Source: Anaerolineales bacterium
GTDB taxonomy: Bacteria > Chloroflexota > Anaerolineae > Anaerolineales > UBA11579
Direction: 5' to 3'
DNA: 64,000 bases
Assembly (NCBI GenBank): GCA_021463845.1
Contig: JAJTXV010000005.1
Span: 131,718 to 195,717, forward strand
The position numbers and the translations under genes are program-made. The notes beneath the pieces are model-generated. The model did no database searches. It saw only the letters and a program-made list of their open reading frames with translations, and was not told the origin of the DNA. How positions within the stretch are numbered: the first letter of the stretch is position 1; every line of letters begins with the position of its first letter. This document shows positions 44,861 to 54,413 of the stretch, one piece after another.

Positions 44861-45516
44861 GCTGTCCTTTGGTGGGTTGGTAGGTAATGCCGTTCAGGCA
44901 GGTCTATTTTAGTCGATTGCGGAAAAGCTTTAATCATCATCATAGTTGTTTGGAGGGGGCGGGTTGCGGGGTGTTAATAGTTAATAGTTCAAGGACCTTG
45001 ACGGGTGTTGAGGTGCGAATGGACATGGGATGGTTCTATCGCGGATGTTGGAATCTGGTGTGGGATTCGAGTCTGGCGTCAAGCTGTTGGGGCGCACTGC
45101 GGTGCGCCCCTAACGGTTTGCGGAAACAGCCAGATTGCTTGCGTGGGCAGAATACGCCCATGCGTTGGCCAAAATCAAAAACCAGATTGCTTCGTGCGCA
45201 GCTCCTGCGGAGCTTGCGCCTCGCAATGACGGCAGAAGCGATGTTGGGGCGCTTGCGTGGGCAAAAAGACGCCCACGCGTTGGCCTTGCTACTCGGCTAA
45301 CGCCGAGTAACGCAAGGCTGCATGTTTTGGAAGGTAAGAGCTGACAAGGCGCTGCCCAGAATAACAATCTTCGGGGAGTTGTCATTCCGGGCAGCTTGCG
45401 AGGCAAGCTCGCGTGCGAGGCAAGCTCTTGCGAGCAGGCTCGCGTGTGAGCGGCGCCTATCACACCGCTCACCAAGAAGAAGTGCACGTCGTTTCGCCGT
45501 GCTGGCAGTAGTATAG
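44861..45516. other. Noncoding, repeat-rich stretch
   Basis: About 650 bases without a convincing gene. It contains a hairpin GGGGCGCAC/GTGCGCCCC (45089-45110), two similar hairpin units GCGTGGGC...GCCCA(T/C)GCGTTGGCC (near 45137 and 45254), and one half of an intergenic repeat (CCAGATTGCTTCG to CCTCGCAATGACGG, about 45184-45233) seen complete at 54174-54287. A cluster of GCGAGGCAAGCTC-type words follows (45395-45450). Confidence 0.65.
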
Positions 45517-45546
45517 AAAAAACGACCCCGTTGGGGGTCGTTTTTT
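45517..45546 (-). terminator. Terminator after the zinc-ribbon gene
   Basis: A 13-bp perfect stem (AAAAAACGACCCC, 45517-45529, with 45534-45546) and a four-base loop lie immediately after the stop codon on the reverse strand. Confidence 0.9.
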
Positions 45547-45548
45547 GG

Positions 45549-46100
45549 CTACTTCTTTTTGGCGGCCTTTTTCTTGGCCGGGGCCTTTTTGGCCGGAGCT
45601 TTCTTGGCCGCCTTTTTGGGAGCGGCCTTCTTCGGAGCGGCCTTCTTCACAGCCTTCTTGGCTGCCGGCTTCTTAGCGGCCGCCTTCTTAGGCGCTGCTT
45701 TCTTCACGGCCTTCTTCGGGGCAGCCTTGGCGGGCGCCTTCTTGGCCGGGGCGGCCTTCTTGGCGGCTGGCTTGGGTGCCGGGGCCTTGGCGGCCGGCTT
45801 CTCAACCTTCGGCGGCGCGGTCACTGCAGGCGCGGCGGCGCTGGAAGCCGGAGCGCTGGCGGCGGGCGCAGGGCTGGCAGCCGGGGCGCCAGAGGGAGCG
45901 CCAGCCGGTGCGCCGGAGGGCGACCACTCGGGAGCGAAGCGCATGAGCTGGTCACGCGGCACCACATTGGTGCGGGCGCAGCGGGGGCAGTAGGCGTTGT
46001 AATGCTTCCAGCCCTTGGCCTCGATCTGGTCAAGCGCGGCGTGAATGGTTTCCTGGTTCAGGGTGAAAGGGGTGTGGCAATGCGTACAGCGTACAAGCAT
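45549..46100 (-). CDS. Zinc-ribbon protein with a histone H1-like Lys/Ala/Pro tail
   Basis: 183 residues from ATG at 46100 with AAGGAG six bases upstream. The reading frame upstream of this lies inside the next gene and is not translated. Residues 1-50 form a small zinc ribbon (CTHC near residue 5, CPRC near 38). After a Pro/Ala/Ser linker the last 85 residues are KKAAPKKA-type repeats, strongly basic and without predicted fold, like eukaryotic H1 or bacterial AlgP/HupN-type tails. It probably binds DNA or RNA non-specifically. A similar tail occurs on the CcmD-like protein. Confidence 0.85.
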   Translation of the reverse strand: MLVRCTHCHTPFTLNQETIHAALDQIEAKGWKHYNAYCPRCARTNVVPRDQLMRFAPEWSPSGAPAGAPSGAPAASPAPAASAPASSAAAPAVTAPPKVEKPAAKAPAPKPAAKKAAPAKKAPAKAAPKKAVKKAAPKKAAAKKPAAKKAVKKAAPKKAAPKKAAKKAPAKKAPAKKKAAKKK

Positions 46101-46126
46101 GGTTAACTCCTTTGTCAGTTCTCTAA

Positions 46127-47074
46127 TTATACATCTCGCGCCTGTGGAGACGGTTTCACAGTGGCGATGAGGATGCCGAGCAGGATCAATGCGGCGCCCA
46201 CCAGCTTGATGGCGCTGGGCACCTCGCCCAGCAGCAGGACGGCCAGGATGGTGCTGCTGACCGGCTCGCCCAGCAGGGCAATCGAAACGTACGAGGCGGG
46301 CAGATGAGCCAAGGCCCAGTTGAAGCTGGAGTGCCCGATGAGCTGGGGCAGCACGGCCAGCAGCAGCAGGTATACATAGGTAACGGGCGAGAAGCCAAAG
46401 GCGTGCTGGCCTGAGAACGGCACCAGCGCCACCAGCACCAGAGCCGCCATGCCGTATACAAGGAAGATATAGGCGGTCAGCGACAGCTGCGGGCGCAGGC
46501 TGCGCCCGATGAGGATGTAGCCTGCCCCACTCCAGGCGCCGACCAGGGCCAGGAAGTTGCCGTAGAAGGCGCGCCCGCCCACAAATTCGCTGAATGGCGG
46601 GCATTGAACGGACCCGGCCGCCAGCGTGCAGCTATCGCTGAAGGCTACCACCACCCCACCGGCCAGGGCCACCAGCATACCCAGCAGCACGCCGCGGCCC
46701 AGCTTCTCTTTCAAGACCAGCGGGGCCAACAGGGCGACCCACAGCGGGTTGGTGGTGACCAGCACGACTGAGCTGGCCACGCTGGTGTACTCCAGCGAAA
46801 GGATCCAGCTGGCGAAGTGGATGGCCAGCAGCACCCCGCTGAGCGCGGCCAGGGCCAGGCCGCGGCGGCTGAGCTGGCGCAGCTCGCCGGTGTGGCGCGG
46901 CAAGGTGAGCGGGATGAGGATGAGGGCGGAGAGCGCCATGCGGTAGGCGGCGATGACCAGCGAGCCGGCCTCCTGCTGGGCATAGCGGATCAGCAGCGAG
47001 GACGAGGCCACGGCGAAGATGCCGAGCAGCAGCACAAGCTGCGGCGATATTTTAGGCTGGGCGGGGGTGTTCAC
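46127..47074 (-). CDS. EamA/DMT-family transporter, third copy
   Basis: 315 residues from GTG at 47074, ten hydrophobic segments in two EamA halves (QEAGSLVIAAYRMALSALILIPLTL, then SSFNWALAHLPASYVSIALLGEPVSSTILAVLLLGEVPSAIKLVGAALILLGI). It is more distant from the tandem pair at 31166-32902 than those are from each other. The gene lies just upstream of, and in the same direction as, the zinc-ribbon gene. Substrate unknown. Confidence 0.87.
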   Translation of the reverse strand: MNTPAQPKISPQLVLLLGIFAVASSSLLIRYAQQEAGSLVIAAYRMALSALILIPLTLPRHTGELRQLSRRGLALAALSGVLLAIHFASWILSLEYTSVASSVVLVTTNPLWVALLAPLVLKEKLGRGVLLGMLVALAGGVVVAFSDSCTLAAGSVQCPPFSEFVGGRAFYGNFLALVGAWSGAGYILIGRSLRPQLSLTAYIFLVYGMAALVLVALVPFSGQHAFGFSPVTYVYLLLLAVLPQLIGHSSFNWALAHLPASYVSIALLGEPVSSTILAVLLLGEVPSAIKLVGAALILLGILIATVKPSPQARDV

Positions 47075-47186
47075 AGGCGCGGGATCGTACTTTTCTTGAC
47101 AAAGGGGTTTTGCAACGCTTACAATCGCCTCGGTTCATTGTAACTTAACCAACCTTTGGCCGTTTTCTCATTGAAAGGAGCTCAAA

Positions 47187-47789
<603 letters not shown>

Positions 47790-47878
47790 GCTTGCAGGCG
47801 CTGGCTTAGAGATTGCTAAATCTAGGCTAGCAAAAATCGCAACCTGGGTGTAAAATCGCCTCAACGGAGATTAACTAA

Positions 47879-48304
47879 ATGACCCACATCATCACTAGTT
47901 TGTGTCTGCGCGACGGTGGTTGCGTTGAAGTTTGCCCGGTTGAGTGCATTGTTCCCGGTATGCCGCAGGACCAGTACCCTTGGTACTACATCGACCCGGC
48001 TACCTGCATTGACTGCGGCGCGTGCATCCCGGAGTGCCCGTTCGAGGCGATCTTCACCGAGGACGAAGTGCCCGATGCCTATGACGCCAAGGCTGACCAG
48101 AAGCAGGCCAAGCCTGCCGGCACGCCTGGGTTCACTGAGCACTTTGAAGGCAGCAACCATCACGGCCACGCCGTGGTGATGGATACGGTTAAGACGCTCA
48201 CCGCTGGCGAGACCATTAACCTCCGTGATGACATCCAGCCCAACTACGATTACTTCGAGAAGGGCCCTGGCTACTGGGACGGCTGGCAGCAGCACGCCAA
48301 GTAA
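47879..48304 (+). CDS. Ferredoxin with C-terminal extension
   Basis: 141 residues. Two Fe-S motifs are present: CVEVCPVEC with an earlier Cys in the first eight residues (CLRDGGCVEVCP), and CIDCGACIPECP, as in 7Fe/8Fe bacterial ferredoxins. The first 60 residues carry the clusters. The C-terminal 80 residues (HFEGSNHHGHAVVMDTVK...NYDYFEKGPGYWDGWQQHAK) are an extension common in Chloroflexi ferredoxins of unknown role. GGAG lies upstream of the ATG. Confidence 0.88.
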   Translation: MTHIITSLCLRDGGCVEVCPVECIVPGMPQDQYPWYYIDPATCIDCGACIPECPFEAIFTEDEVPDAYDAKADQKQAKPAGTPGFTEHFEGSNHHGHAVVMDTVKTLTAGETINLRDDIQPNYDYFEKGPGYWDGWQQHAK

Positions 48305-48321
48305 GCCTGATCCTAGAAATA

Positions 48322-48350
48322 AAAAAAACCGCCCTATGGGCGGTTTTTTT
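48322..48350. terminator. Bidirectional terminator
   Basis: A 13-bp perfect stem AAAAAAACCGCCC/GGGCGGTTTTTTT with a three-base loop, between convergent ferredoxin and malQ genes. Confidence 0.9.
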
Positions 48351-48366
48351 GTTTAAGGTTGCAATA

Positions 48367-49857
48367 CTAGGCGGTGCGCTTATTCTCGGCGTTCAAGGCG
48401 GCGATGCGCTGGGCGAGTACATCGGTGAGCTGGGCGCCGTCGACGCGCCAGTGCCAGTTACCCAGCGGGGTGCCGGGGATGTTCATGCGGGCTTCGCTGC
48501 CCAATTCCAAAAAGTCCTGAATGGGGGCGACGGCGAGGGCGGCCTGTGAGCCCCACAGCATCTGGAGCATGCTCCACACGAAGCCCTGCGGGCCAACTTG
48601 GATATAGCGCTCACACAGGGCTCGCTCGGCCGCCGGGGCGTGCTCGAACCAGCCCAGGAAGGTGTCATTGTCGTGCGTGCCGGAGTAGGCCACGCAGTTG
48701 ACCGGGTAGTTGTGCGGCAGGAAAGGATGCTCCATGCCGAGGTCAAAGCCGAACTGGAAGACCTTCATGCCGGGCAGATGGAACTGGTCACGCAGGGCGA
48801 TCACCTCGGGGGCGGCCTCGCCGCCGAGGTCTTCGGCGATGAGCGGCAGGTGGCCGAGCTCACGCTCGACGGTGTGAAAGAAATCCTCGCCCGGGCCGAA
48901 CTCCCACGTGCCGTTCATGGCCGTGTCTTCGCTGGCCGGGATGGCGTAATAGGTGGCGAAACCACGGAAGTGGTCAAGGCGGATCACATCTGAGAGGGCC
49001 AGGGTGGCGCGCAGGCGGTTGAGCCACCAGGCGTAGCCCTGCTTCTTGTGCAAGTCCCAGCGGTAGAGCGGGTTGCCCCACAGCTGGCCAGTGGTGCTGA
49101 AAATATCGGGCGGCACGCCGGCCACGCGCAGCGGCGCGCCGCGCTCATCGAGCTCGAAGAGTTCGGGGCTGCACCACACATCCACGCTGTCGTGGGCCAC
49201 ATAGATGGGCAAGTCACCGATGATGCCTATGCCGCGCTCGGCCATGTAGGCGCGCAGCCCGGCCCACTGGCGGAAGAGCAGGAACTGCTGGAAGGCGAAG
49301 TAGCGCAGGGTGGCTTCGTTGGCCTGGCGGGCTTCGACCAGGGCGGCTGGCTGGCGGCCGCGCAGCGGCGCCGGCCAGTGCGGCCAGGCCTGCTGGCCGT
49401 GCTGGCTCTTGAGGGTCATGAACAGGCTGTAATCGTCGAGCCAGGCGGCCTGGGCGGCACAGAAGTCTTCGAACTCGGCGCGCAGGGCCGGCATGCTATT
49501 TAGGCGGGCGAAGGCGACCTGGTACAGGCCGCGCTTCCACTGGGTCACAGCGCCGAAGTCTACGCTGTGGGTTGGGAAGGCCGGCGCGGTCTGCAGGTGA
49601 GCCGCATCCAGCAGGCCGTCATCGGCCAGCAGCTGCGGGCTGATGAGATTCGGATTGAGGGCGAACGAGGAATATGACTGGTACGGCGATTCGCCGTAGC
49701 CGGTGGGGCCGAGCGGCAGGGTCTGCCACCAGCGCGTGCCGCTGGCGACGAGGAAGTCTACCCAGGCCCGCGCCTGCGGCCCCAGGTCGCCGATGCCAAA
49801 GCGGCCGGGCAGGCTGGTGACGTGGAGCAGGATGCCGGAGCGGTGCTGGAAGTCCAT
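48367..49857 (-). CDS. malQ: 4-alpha-glucanotransferase (amylomaltase, GH77)
   Basis: 496 residues from ATG at 49857; the reading frame upstream comes from an intergenic repeat and is not used. N-terminal RSGILLHVTSLPGRFGIGDLGP is the GH77 start. IGDLPIYVAHDSVDVW, IRLDHFRGFATYYAIPA, LIAEDLGGEAAPEV (nucleophile and acid/base region) and YSGTHDNDTFLGWF are all intact. The enzyme transfers maltooligosaccharide units and works in glycogen or maltodextrin turnover. No other glycogen genes are nearby. Confidence 0.93.
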   Translation of the reverse strand: MDFQHRSGILLHVTSLPGRFGIGDLGPQARAWVDFLVASGTRWWQTLPLGPTGYGESPYQSYSSFALNPNLISPQLLADDGLLDAAHLQTAPAFPTHSVDFGAVTQWKRGLYQVAFARLNSMPALRAEFEDFCAAQAAWLDDYSLFMTLKSQHGQQAWPHWPAPLRGRQPAALVEARQANEATLRYFAFQQFLLFRQWAGLRAYMAERGIGIIGDLPIYVAHDSVDVWCSPELFELDERGAPLRVAGVPPDIFSTTGQLWGNPLYRWDLHKKQGYAWWLNRLRATLALSDVIRLDHFRGFATYYAIPASEDTAMNGTWEFGPGEDFFHTVERELGHLPLIAEDLGGEAAPEVIALRDQFHLPGMKVFQFGFDLGMEHPFLPHNYPVNCVAYSGTHDNDTFLGWFEHAPAAERALCERYIQVGPQGFVWSMLQMLWGSQAALAVAPIQDFLELGSEARMNIPGTPLGNWHWRVDGAQLTDVLAQRIAALNAENKRTA

Positions 49858-49897
49858 GGGTGCTGGGATTCTATCAAGGGATGGGAGTGCAAGGCTA

Positions 49898-49986
49898 CCC
49901 TCACCCCACTCCCTGCGGGAGTATCCCCTCTCCCTTAGGGAGAGGGGAGCTGGCAAATTATCCGATATTGAATTCAACGGGGTGAG
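49898..49986. repeat. Palindromic intergenic repeat (CCCTCACCCC/GGGGTGAG type)
   Basis: Outer arms CTCACCCC (49900-49907) and GGGGTGAG (49979-49986) enclose an inner stem CCCCTCTCCC (49925-49934)/GGGAGAGGGG (49938-49947). Repeats of this kind are widespread in many bacterial genomes and behave like miniature transposable or REP-type elements. Confidence 0.7.
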
Positions 49987-50034
49987 GATCTGACATGGCT
50001 GAAGGCTGACGGCTGTTTGGTACACTCAGCAGAT

Positions 50035-51369
50035 ATGCAATCCACTGGCGCCACCCCACCCCTATCCCAAAAACGAATACTGCTGACCTGGCTGCCGCTG
50101 GCGGCCAGCTGGCTGCTGATGGCGCTGGAGATGCCGTATGTCAATGCGGCCCTGGCGCGGCTGCCGGACAGCGTGCTGATGATCGCCGCCTTCGGGTTGG
50201 CCGCATCGCTCAGCATCACGATCGAGAGCCCGGTCATCTCGCTGCTGGCCACCAGCACCGCGTTGGCGCGCAGCCCGCAGAACTACGCCATGCTGCGCCG
50301 TTTCACCGTGCAGCTGATGGTGGGCACCACCCTGCTGCAGGCCCTGCTGGCTTGGTCGCCGCTGTTTGAGCTGGTGGTGCGGGATTGGATGGGCGTGCCC
50401 ACCAGCCTGCTGGCGCCGGTCAAGCTCGGCTTGCAACTGATGTTGTTGTGGAGCGCGGCCATCGCCTGGCGGCGCTTCCGCCAGGGAATTCTCATTCGTT
50501 TCGGGCAGAGCGCCTCGGTGGGCAAAGGCACCGTGGTGCGCCTGCTGGCCTCGGCCGGCACGGCCACCCTGCTGGCGGTGTTCACCGAGGCCAGCGGCGT
50601 GGCGCTGGGCACGCTGGCGCTGAGCCTGGGCGTGATCGCCGAGGCGATATATGCGCACATCGCCTCGGCTGGTTTGGTGCGCACGCATTTCGGCGCCGAG
50701 AGTACGCTGCAGGCGCCTGAGCTGAGCTACCGCGCCCTGGTCAACTTCCACTGGCCGCTGGCCACCAGCAATCTACTGTTCCTGCTGACCCAGCCGCTGA
50801 TCGCGGCGGCCCTGGCACGCAGCCCGGAGCCGGAGACGGCGCTGGCGGCCTGGCCAGTGCTCAACGGCCTGTTCTTCATCAGCCGCTCGCTGGAGATGGC
50901 GTTGCCTGAAGTCGTCATCGCCCACTACGACGAGCCCGGCAGCCAGCCGGCCCTGCGGCGCTTCAGCTACAGCGTGGGGCTGGCCGCCTGCGCCCTGCTG
51001 GCGCTAGTGGCCTACACCCCGCTGTCGGATTTTTATTTTCACACTCTGATCGGCGTCAGCGATGAGCTGGCCGTGATCGCCGAAGGCGGCGCACGCCTGG
51101 GCGTGCTGCTGCCGTTGGCGATGGCGGCGGTGTGCCTGGCGCGCGGCCTGCTGACGGCGCGGCGCAACACCCGCCCGCAGGCCTACGCCATGGCGCTGGA
51201 GCTGGGCGTGCTGGCCGGCGTGCTGGCGCTGGGCGTAGCCCTGCGCCTGCCCAGCATCCCCACGGCGGTGGCGGCGCTGACCCTCTCGCTGGGCACCGAG
51301 GCGATCTACCTCGGCAGCCTGGCGCAAAAACCACACATTCACGCGGCGGCTGTGCCGGCGCAAAACTAA
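50035..51369 (+). CDS. Multi-pass membrane protein with MOP-flippase-like architecture
   Basis: 444 residues from ATG at 50035, with TACACT eight bases upstream. About twelve hydrophobic segments cover the length, in two similar halves (LTWLPLAASWLLMALEMPYVNAALARLP early, YRALVNFHWPLATSNLLFLLTQPLIAAALARSPEP at mid-length). A conserved-looking ESPVISLLATSTAL follows the first helix. The pattern recalls MATE/MOP flippases, but no specific motif is recognised. Ends nine bases before the aldo/keto reductase gene, so the two are probably co-transcribed. Confidence 0.7.
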   Translation: MQSTGATPPLSQKRILLTWLPLAASWLLMALEMPYVNAALARLPDSVLMIAAFGLAASLSITIESPVISLLATSTALARSPQNYAMLRRFTVQLMVGTTLLQALLAWSPLFELVVRDWMGVPTSLLAPVKLGLQLMLLWSAAIAWRRFRQGILIRFGQSASVGKGTVVRLLASAGTATLLAVFTEASGVALGTLALSLGVIAEAIYAHIASAGLVRTHFGAESTLQAPELSYRALVNFHWPLATSNLLFLLTQPLIAAALARSPEPETALAAWPVLNGLFFISRSLEMALPEVVIAHYDEPGSQPALRRFSYSVGLAACALLALVAYTPLSDFYFHTLIGVSDELAVIAEGGARLGVLLPLAMAAVCLARGLLTARRNTRPQAYAMALELGVLAGVLALGVALRLPSIPTAVAALTLSLGTEAIYLGSLAQKPHIHAAAVPAQN

Positions 51370-51378
51370 GGAGCCCTC

Positions 51379-52356
51379 ATGGACATGCAATACACCTATC
51401 TGGGACGCACCGGCCTGCAAGTCAGCCGCCTGTGCCTGGGCACGATGAACTTCGGCCCCAAGACCAGCGAAGCCGACAGTTTCGCGATCATGGACCGCGC
51501 ACTGGAGCTGGGCATCAACTTCTTCGACACGGCCAACGTGTACGGCTGGAAGAAGGGCGAAGGCATCACCGAGAACATCATCGGGCGCTGGTTCGCCCAG
51601 GGCGGCGGACGCCGCGAGAAAGTGGTGCTGGCCACCAAGGTCTACGGCGAAATGGGCGATTGGCCGAACCAGAAGCGCCTCTCGGCCCTGCACATCCGCC
51701 AGGCCTGCGAAGCCAGCCTGAAGCGCATGCAGACCGACTATATCGACCTGTACCAAATGCACCACATTGACCGCAACACGCCGTGGGAAGAGGTATGGCA
51801 GGCGATGGAAGTGCTGGTGCAGCAAGGCAAAGTGATCTACGTCGGCAGCAGCAACTTTGCCAGCTTCCACATTGCGCAAGCGCAGGCCGAGGCCAAGGCG
51901 CGCAACTTCATGGGCCTGGTGTGCGAGCAGAGCCTGTACAACCTGGCCGCCCGCCGCATCGAGCAGGAGCTCATCCCGGCCTGCCGCGAGTACGGCCTGG
52001 GCCTGATCCCATACAGCCCGCTGGCGGCGGGCACGCTGGCCGGCGCCTTCGAGAAGGTGAAGGACAGCCGCCGCACGGATGACCGCAACCAGGAGCAGGT
52101 CAAGCGCCGCGAGCAGCAGCACAAGGACTACGAGGCGCTGTGCAAGCAGCTGGGCGCCAGCCCGGCCACGGTGGCGATGGCCTGGCTGCTATCGAATCCC
52201 ATCGTGACCGCGCCGATCATTGGCCCGCGCACGCTGGAGCAGCTGGAGACGGCCCTGGAGCCGCTGGAATTCTCGCTGGACGCAGAGGCGATGAAGAAGC
52301 TCGACGAGATCTGGCCCGGCCCCGGCGGTGAGGCGCCCGAGGCTTACGCTTGGTAG
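51379..52356 (+). CDS. Aldo/keto reductase
   Basis: 325 residues with AAGGAG six bases upstream. The catalytic tetrad of the family is visible: Asp and Tyr in FFDTANVYGW, Lys in VLATKVYGE, His in YQMHHIDRN. The NADPH phosphate-binding end reads PIIGPRTLEQLETAL. The family reduces aldehydes and ketones; YghZ/YajO-like and potassium-channel beta-subunit-like members are closest. No partner gene gives a substrate hint. Confidence 0.92.
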   Translation: MDMQYTYLGRTGLQVSRLCLGTMNFGPKTSEADSFAIMDRALELGINFFDTANVYGWKKGEGITENIIGRWFAQGGGRREKVVLATKVYGEMGDWPNQKRLSALHIRQACEASLKRMQTDYIDLYQMHHIDRNTPWEEVWQAMEVLVQQGKVIYVGSSNFASFHIAQAQAEAKARNFMGLVCEQSLYNLAARRIEQELIPACREYGLGLIPYSPLAAGTLAGAFEKVKDSRRTDDRNQEQVKRREQQHKDYEALCKQLGASPATVAMAWLLSNPIVTAPIIGPRTLEQLETALEPLEFSLDAEAMKKLDEIWPGPGGEAPEAYAW

Positions 52357-52360
52357 TTTT

Positions 52361-52475
52361 GTCATTCCGACCGAGTAAAACGAGGGAGGAATCCTTTATG
52401 GCATTCCAAATCAAGCTGGTGTTCCTTTGCCCTAAAGGATTCCTCCTCGCGGCATACGCCGCTCGTCGGAATGAC
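52361..52475. repeat. Inverted-repeat intergenic element (GTCATTCCGAC family)
   Basis: Outer arms GTCATTCCGAC (52361-52371)/GTCGGAATGAC (52465-52475) and inner arms AGGAATCCTTTA (52387-52398)/TAAAGGATTCCT (52433-52444). The 115-bp element sits between two genes. Relatives occur at 56430-56497 (partial) and 61283-61420. Confidence 0.8.
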
Positions 52476-52519
52476 AGACTGGCGTATGATTCACAGTAGT
52501 TAGCAAAGTGGAGAACACG

Positions 52520-53701
52520 ATGGCAACACTCGTACAAGAGAAAACGCAGCAAGCGGTCAGCATTCTGCAGGAGAAGGGCGTAGATATGTGGCTGACCTTC
52601 GTGCGCGAGACACGCGCGGCGGGCGACCCGATGCTGCCGATCATTTTCGGGGCCGACCTGACCTGGCAGAGCGCGCTGATCATGACCCGCGCCGGCGAGC
52701 GCATCGCCATCCTGGGCAACCTGGAAGCGGATACGGCCCAGAACACGGGCGCGTACGACACCATCGTCGGCTACGACCATTCCGTGCGCCAGGTACTACA
52801 GGACACCATCAAGCGTCTGGACCCGAAGCAGATCGCGGTCAACATCTCGCGCAATGACCCGTTCGCAGACGGGCTGAGCAGCGGGCTGGGCGAGCTGCTG
52901 CGTGATTATTTGGGCGAGTACGCTGGGCGCATCGTCTCGGCCGAGCCGGTGATCAACGCCGTGCGCGGGCGCAAGACGGCCGAGGAGCAGCGCCGCATCC
53001 GCGCTGCCATCGCCAGCACCGCCGATATTTACGCCGCCACCTACCCCTTCGTCAAGGTGGGCCAGACCGAGCGCGAGATCGCGGCCCACATGCACGCCGA
53101 GACGCTCAAGCGCGAGCTGGGCTTTGCCTGGGAGCAGAAGTTCTGCCCGGCAGTGAATGCCGGGCCGGACAGCCCCATCGGCCATGCCGCGCCGACCGAT
53201 ATCAAGGTCGAGCCGGGTCAGATCATTCACTTTGACTTTGGCGTGCTGCAGGAGGACTACACCTCCGACATCCAGCGGGTGATGTACGTATTGCGGCCCG
53301 GCGAGAGCCAGGCGCCCAAGGAAGTGCAGCACGGCTTCGACACGGCGCGGGCCGCCATTGAGGCGGCCATGGCGCTGATCAAGCCCGGCGCCACCGGGCT
53401 TGCGGCTGACACGGCCGCCCGCACGATCGTCACCGATGCGGGCTTCACCGAATTCAAGCATGCCCTCGGCCACCAGATGGGCCGCAGCGTGCACGACGGC
53501 GGCGCCCTGCTGGGCCCGCTGTGGGAGAAATACGGCGAGACGCCCAACATGCCGCTGGAAGTGGGCCAGGTCTTCACCATCGAGCCGAGCCTGATGGTGG
53601 CCGGCCACGGCTGCATCGGCATCGAGGAAGATGTTGTGGTGACCGAGAACGGCTGCGAGTACCTGGGCGCGCCGCAAACCGAACTGATCTACGCGGAGTA
53701 A
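52520..53701 (+). CDS. M24-family metallopeptidase (Xaa-Pro aminopeptidase-like)
   Basis: 393 residues from ATG at 52520 (GGAGA seven bases upstream; GTG at 52508 also possible). The creatinase/prolidase N-domain is followed by the pita-bread metal site: Asp in HFDFGV, Asp in YTSDIQR, His in HALGHQMGRSVHDGG, Glu in FTIEPS, Glu in GIEEDVVV. All five ligands are intact, so dipeptidase or aminopeptidase activity with two metal ions is expected. The mgsA gene starts three bases after it. Confidence 0.92.
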   Translation: MATLVQEKTQQAVSILQEKGVDMWLTFVRETRAAGDPMLPIIFGADLTWQSALIMTRAGERIAILGNLEADTAQNTGAYDTIVGYDHSVRQVLQDTIKRLDPKQIAVNISRNDPFADGLSSGLGELLRDYLGEYAGRIVSAEPVINAVRGRKTAEEQRRIRAAIASTADIYAATYPFVKVGQTEREIAAHMHAETLKRELGFAWEQKFCPAVNAGPDSPIGHAAPTDIKVEPGQIIHFDFGVLQEDYTSDIQRVMYVLRPGESQAPKEVQHGFDTARAAIEAAMALIKPGATGLAADTAARTIVTDAGFTEFKHALGHQMGRSVHDGGALLGPLWEKYGETPNMPLEVGQVFTIEPSLMVAGHGCIGIEEDVVVTENGCEYLGAPQTELIYAE

Positions 53702-53703
53702 CT

Positions 53704-54168
53704 ATGCCAATCCATACGCTGCCGGCTCAAAAACGCATCGCCCTGGTGGCCCACGACGGGCGCAAGAAGGACCTGATCGAATGGGCGGTCTACAACAAAG
53801 CCATCCTGGCCAATCACGAGCTATATGGCACGGGTGGCACGGGCACGCGCATCAGCGAGGCGACCGGGCTGCCGGTAAGCCGCTTCCTGAGCGGCCCGCT
53901 GGGCGGAGACCAACAGCTGGGCGCGGCGATCGCGGTGGCCGAGATCGACATGCTGGTCTTTTTCTGGGACCCGCTGGAGCCGCAGCCGCACGACCCGGAT
54001 GTGAAGGCGCTGCTGCGCCTGGCAGTGCTGCACAACATCCCCACCGCCTCCAACCGGGCTACGGCCGACTTCCTGATCACGTCGCCGCTGATGGCGCAGG
54101 AGTACGGGCGCAAAGTGCCGGATCTCTCGCGAAGGATGCAGGAGATCCGTGAGGATGAGGCGGATTAG
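53704..54168 (+). CDS. mgsA: Methylglyoxal synthase
   Basis: 154 residues. Family signatures: RIALVAHDGRKKDLIEWA, YGTGGTGTRISEATGL (phosphate-binding), SGPLGGDQQLGA, MLVFFWDPLEPQPHDPDVKALLRLA (catalytic Asp) and NIPTASNRATADFL. The enzyme converts dihydroxyacetone phosphate to methylglyoxal and phosphate. It directly follows the M24 peptidase gene and is probably co-transcribed. Confidence 0.94.
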   Translation: MPIHTLPAQKRIALVAHDGRKKDLIEWAVYNKAILANHELYGTGGTGTRISEATGLPVSRFLSGPLGGDQQLGAAIAVAEIDMLVFFWDPLEPQPHDPDVKALLRLAVLHNIPTASNRATADFLITSPLMAQEYGRKVPDLSRRMQEIREDEAD

Positions 54169-54173
54169 TAGCT

Positions 54174-54287
54174 CGTCATTGCGAGCGCAGCGAAGCAATC
54201 TGGTTTTAAGCCAGCGCGCAAACCCAGATTGCTTCGTTCGTTTGCAGATCGCATTACATGCGATCTGCAATACTCCTCGCAATGACG
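54174..54287. repeat. Inverted-repeat intergenic element (CGTCATTGCGAG family)
   Basis: 12-base perfect ends CGTCATTGCGAG (54174-54185)/CTCGCAATGACG (54276-54287) and inner arms GAAGCAATCTGG (54192-54203)/CCAGATTGCTTC (54224-54235). A separate perfect hairpin (GCAGATCGCAT/ATGCGATCTGC) sits near 54244-54268. A half copy lies at about 45184-45233. Confidence 0.85.
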
Positions 54288-54336
54288 GTTTGGCTTTAGG
54301 CCTTGCAACTGATAGCTAAAAAGCCAATCGCCATGA

Positions 54337-54362
54337 TGTCGATTCGGGGTGATCCTGTTCGA
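54337..54362 (+). promoter_or_regulatory. Candidate ECF42-type promoter of the YCII gene
   Basis: TGTCGA (54337-54342), a 17-base spacer, and CGA at 54360-54362. A TGTCGA -35 element with CGA near -10 is the pattern reported upstream of DGPF/YCII genes controlled by ECF42 sigma factors. The sigma gene lies downstream in the same operon, so autoregulation is likely. Confidence 0.55.
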
Positions 54363-54413
54363 CGTGATAGTAGGAGGACGCAACGGGCGGCCTCGCACGA
54401 AAGGAGAATCACC

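Noticed and set aside
43472-44887. Long open frame on the plus strand opposite fumC
   Set aside because: Antisense shadow with Gly/Asp/His-rich translation; fumC motifs on the other strand are unambiguous.
44861-45516. Small open frames of 60-140 codons in the repeat-rich gap
   Set aside because: They overlap hairpins and dispersed repeats, lack ribosome sites and have no family resemblance.
46101-46604. N-terminal extension of the zinc-ribbon frame into the EamA gene
   Set aside because: Lies antisense-free but in another frame of a real transporter gene; the ATG at 46100 has AAGGAG and starts the zinc ribbon directly.
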